Of a DNA stretch of 45,845 nucleotides, positions 43,453-45,845 are shown one piece after another; position 1 is the stretch's first letter; each line of letters starts with the position of its first letter. The stretch is from a virus. The stretch lies in IMG/VR virus record IMGVR_UViG_3300028388_001884, positions 5,024 through 50,868 of that record; one strand, written 5' to 3'. Below the pieces are notes generated by a model, which ran no database searches, had not been told where the DNA came from, and saw only the letters and a list, made by a program, of their open reading frames with translations. Made by a program: the position numbers and the translations under genes.

Positions 43453-45303
43453 TTATCTGTAATTTACTCTGAGGTCTTTTTTATCAACTTGTACCTCAGT
43501 TTCAATAAGTTTTCTTTCTCCTGTCTTCTTATTGACTTTAAAGAATTTATTATTTCCTACATAAACACCTGATGTGTCTATAGTTCCATTTTTCTTAATT
43601 TCAAAGTTATCAAATTCTTTGACATTTCCTTCATCAAATGTCAATAAACTTTCATTAGTATCATAAGTAGGAATTGAAGCAGTTTTATAAACAACATCAC
43701 CACCTTGTCCACTTCTTACTGCTGCTGCATAAGTTTTAATAGGTTTATCATCATCTTTTGTATCTGGGTCTCCAATATCCATTAATGGGTCTCCATCAGC
43801 ATCTATTAATACACCATTAGAATTTTTCTGTAACTCTTGAGTTTTAGTAGTACCTGTAGCTGGTATAAAAACATAGTCTTGATTATCTTGAATAAGTTCA
43901 GCCATAGTTTTATACTGTTTTTCTTTAGGTACACCATCTTCATATATAATGATACTTTTAAGTCTATCATTATTATTCATTCCATTCATACCATCTACAA
44001 CAGTTTTCAAATAAGTTTGTTGTTTTCTTACCATATCAGGATTCTGGTCTTTTTCTTCTTCTGTCATTTCATCATATCCTGGAAGATGTGGTGTTTTTAA
44101 TGTTTTATTATCATTCTGATAATTAATGTAAGATATAACTTCTTGTTTAGTTAAACCAGCTTCAGCTAGTTCATCCATAATAGAATTAATACTTTGACCT
44201 GGTGTAGCAAAATATTCTTTTTTAAATACATCTAAGTCATCAATACCTATTTTTTGACCTAAAGCAATCATCTTACCTCTAGTTTCATTTTCAAACTTTG
44301 TAATTTGAGCATCTGAATATTTTCTTTTACCATCAGAATTAAGAACTTTTCTATAATCCCTTTCATCTTCAATAATGAAACCTTCTCTGGCTTTCATTTG
44401 TCTTTCTCTTTGTGCTTGTTTAAAAGTGTAAAGACCATCTACAGATACAGATTTAGAAGCAGTTTCTTTTTTGTATCCAAGTTTATTTTTAGTTTGGTCA
44501 ATAATATTAGTTTTTTGTCTTTGAATCTCATTATCAACATCAATATCTTCACCAAGTTCTTTTCTCCATTCAAGTTCTTGTCTTAATTGGTCTTCCCATC
44601 CAGCTTCAGATAAAGCAGTTTCCATATAGTTTGCTACATCTTCTTCACTTCTAATCTCTACACTACCTTTATTAGTCCATATATAACCTCTTCCATCTGG
44701 TCCAGCACTAGCTGAAGCAGTAGTATCAGGTTTAAAATTTGTAGCAATAGTATTAATTAACTCTTCTGTATTAACATCTTCAAGTGGAGTTTCAAATAAA
44801 TCAGAGATTTGATTATAAGTGTTTTCATCTTGAAAAGCAAGACCACCTTGTTTCTTGTACCTATCTTGGATAACTTGTTTGATTAAATCTTTCTTGTCTG
44901 AACTTACATTATCTAATTTACTAATTCTATCCATTTCAGTATTAAAACTAGTAAGTTGTTCTTGAGCCTTACCAAGAATACCTTTATTCAAATCAGAATC
45001 TAATTCTCTGGATAGATTACCTATTTGACCTCTAAACCTTCTATAATCTAATGGATTTTTATAAATATCATCAGTAACCTTATTGATTCTTTCTTGATAT
45101 TGTTTAAGAACATCATTAACAGCAGGGTCATCAGTTTTTAAGTTCTCTATTTCTAAAGACTCATTAAATGCATCAATCTTCTCAATGTTTTCATCAACAC
45201 CTTTGTCTTTAGATTGAATTACTTTAGCCATCATTTCAGCAGGTAATTCAAACATCTTATCATCTACAAAGATTGACTTTGCTGTTTTATAAAATCTGCC
45301 CAT
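43453..45303 (-). CDS. Virion protein, probably internal/cargo
   Basis: 616 residues, highly charged and mostly helical, with an Asp-rich loop region (DADGDPLMDIGDPDTKDDD) and a beta-rich C-terminus (GVYVGNNKFFKVNKKTGER). It starts two bases after the previous gene stop and ends four bases before the next start (43,448). No enzyme motif seen. The operon position in the virion arm supports a structural or injected role; exact role unknown. Confidence 0.6.
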   Translation of the reverse strand: MGRFYKTAKSIFVDDKMFELPAEMMAKVIQSKDKGVDENIEKIDAFNESLEIENLKTDDPAVNDVLKQYQERINKVTDDIYKNPLDYRRFRGQIGNLSRELDSDLNKGILGKAQEQLTSFNTEMDRISKLDNVSSDKKDLIKQVIQDRYKKQGGLAFQDENTYNQISDLFETPLEDVNTEELINTIATNFKPDTTASASAGPDGRGYIWTNKGSVEIRSEEDVANYMETALSEAGWEDQLRQELEWRKELGEDIDVDNEIQRQKTNIIDQTKNKLGYKKETASKSVSVDGLYTFKQAQRERQMKAREGFIIEDERDYRKVLNSDGKRKYSDAQITKFENETRGKMIALGQKIGIDDLDVFKKEYFATPGQSINSIMDELAEAGLTKQEVISYINYQNDNKTLKTPHLPGYDEMTEEEKDQNPDMVRKQQTYLKTVVDGMNGMNNNDRLKSIIIYEDGVPKEKQYKTMAELIQDNQDYVFIPATGTTKTQELQKNSNGVLIDADGDPLMDIGDPDTKDDDKPIKTYAAAVRSGQGGDVVYKTASIPTYDTNESLLTFDEGNVKEFDNFEIKKNGTIDTSGVYVGNNKFFKVNKKTGERKLIETEVQVDKKDLRVNYR

Positions 45304-45305
45304 AA

Positions 45306-45845
45306 TTATTCAGGATTTTGTAAGTTCATGTCTTCATCAAATGTAATTCCATACTTAGACAATTGATTTAACATTTTCATAATAACTTCTTGTTGTTTAG
45401 CTTGATTAAGGTCTTTACCAGTTTGTTGTAAACCTTGACCTTTACTAACAATATCTTGAGCCATTTGACTATAGAAATTATCTCTATCTTGTCTATCAGC
45501 CAAGTCTCTGTTCTGTTCACCTTGCATAACAACTTGGTCTTGTTGGTTTTCTAATGATGCTTCTTGAGATAAGATACCCATCATTTGTTTAGCAAAGTTA
45601 TCATAGATATTTTCTCTTGATTGATTAGCTGCCATATCAGAAGATAAGTCTAATGCTCTCATTTGATTAACACCTCTTGCAGTATTTCTACTTCTTGATT
45701 TATTACTAGTTACAGCTCTATCAACATCTTTAAGTGCATTATCTCTTTGTCCAGCAACATAACCTTTAGTATCATCAATAACATCTAATGCATCATTTCC
45801 AAAATCTTTAAACATATTTACATTAGGTGTATCACCAGCTCTATT
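45306..45845 (-). CDS. Glutamine-rich helical virion protein, cut by the right edge
   Basis: At least 180 codons. The first in-frame ATG is at 45,815 (169 residues), but the frame stays open to the edge (peptide NRAGDTPNVN before it), so the start is probably outside the window. Strikingly rich in Gln, Asn, Asp and Arg (NKSRSRNTARGVNQMRALDL, LENQQDQVVMQGEQNRDL), almost all helix. Such proteins are common in phage heads or tails as internal proteins. It is in line with the following virion genes. Confidence 0.55.
   Translation of the reverse strand, partial: NRAGDTPNVNMFKDFGNDALDVIDDTKGYVAGQRDNALKDVDRAVTSNKSRSRNTARGVNQMRALDLSSDMAANQSRENIYDNFAKQMMGILSQEASLENQQDQVVMQGEQNRDLADRQDRDNFYSQMAQDIVSKGQGLQQTGKDLNQAKQQEVIMKMLNQLSKYGITFDEDMNLQNPE

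Noticed and set aside
31325-44586. Plus-strand frames of 60-125 codons opposite the virion genes
   Set aside because: They are antisense shadows rich in Ser, Ile, Phe and Leu, with no leader or coupling.
1-45845. Reassigned TAG stop codon, known in some crAss-like phages
   Set aside because: Several genes end in TAG directly before a new start (for example 2177, 9721, 13,260), and large genes are open without reading TAG as an amino acid.
1-45845. tRNA genes, CRISPR arrays, insertion sequences, integrase
   Set aside because: No cloverleaf with a GTTCGA-type T-loop, no regular spaced repeats, and no transposase or integrase motif were seen on reading both strands.

Overview
The window looks like part of a crAss-like phage genome (order Crassvirales) infecting a member of the Bacteroidota. 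Evidence: a 2,859-residue protein on the minus strand carries the DFDID catalytic signature of the crAss-like virion RNA polymerase and is flanked by other giant virion-type proteins. The plus strand carries a replication and nucleotide module typical of the group (DnaG-like primase, DnaB-type helicase, AAA ATPase, UvrD-like helicase, PD-(D/E)XK nucleases, family 1 uracil-DNA glycosylase, dUTPase, thymidylate synthase, ribonucleotide reductase). Base composition is AT-rich (about 30 % G+C by eye). Starts lack clear Shine-Dalgarno sites and follow A/T-rich leaders such as ATTATTATG, as expected for Bacteroidota. TAA, TAG and TGA all end genes, so the standard bacterial code fits. A secreted protein with a Flavobacteriia-style signal peptide and a C-terminus resembling a type IX sorting domain points to a host with that secretion system.

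Layout. Positions 1-26,344 are plus strand: small unknown genes; a DnaB-like helicase broken by a frame change (692-2177); ATPase, putative SSB, primase and Ung (2179-5905); a ubiquitin-like conjugation cluster (5925-9721) followed by an acidic companion gene; two nucleases; a nucleotide-metabolism and helicase block (13,422-22,044); then unknown, secreted and membrane proteins, a possible anti-CBASS cyclic-nucleotide sponge (25,476-25,952), a structured-RNA candidate (25,959-26,163) and a 54-codon gene. A 14-bp hairpin with a U-run (26,362-26,402) lies where the arms converge. Positions 26,415-45,845 are minus strand: a small membrane protein and, in transcription order from the right edge, 169+, 616, 1,226, 2,859 and about 1,530-residue virion/cargo proteins.

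The most interesting system is at 5925-9721: a ubiquitin-like beta-grasp protein with an internal Ser-Gly-Gly followed by a coiled-coil tail, an E2-like protein with HSH and CLG motifs, a JAB/JAMM metalloprotease with an intact HxHx7SxxD motif, and an E1/ThiF-like adenylating enzyme. Together these make a complete set for maturing, activating, conjugating and removing a ubiquitin-like modifier, inside a phage replication region.

Other notable features: GATC appears to be absent from the whole window (over 100 expected); CpG is strongly depleted; and at least three important genes (helicase, class II ribonucleotide reductase, one giant virion protein) are broken by a single-base frame change or an internal deletion, which could be real or assembly error. 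No tRNA, CRISPR array, insertion sequence or integrase was seen.
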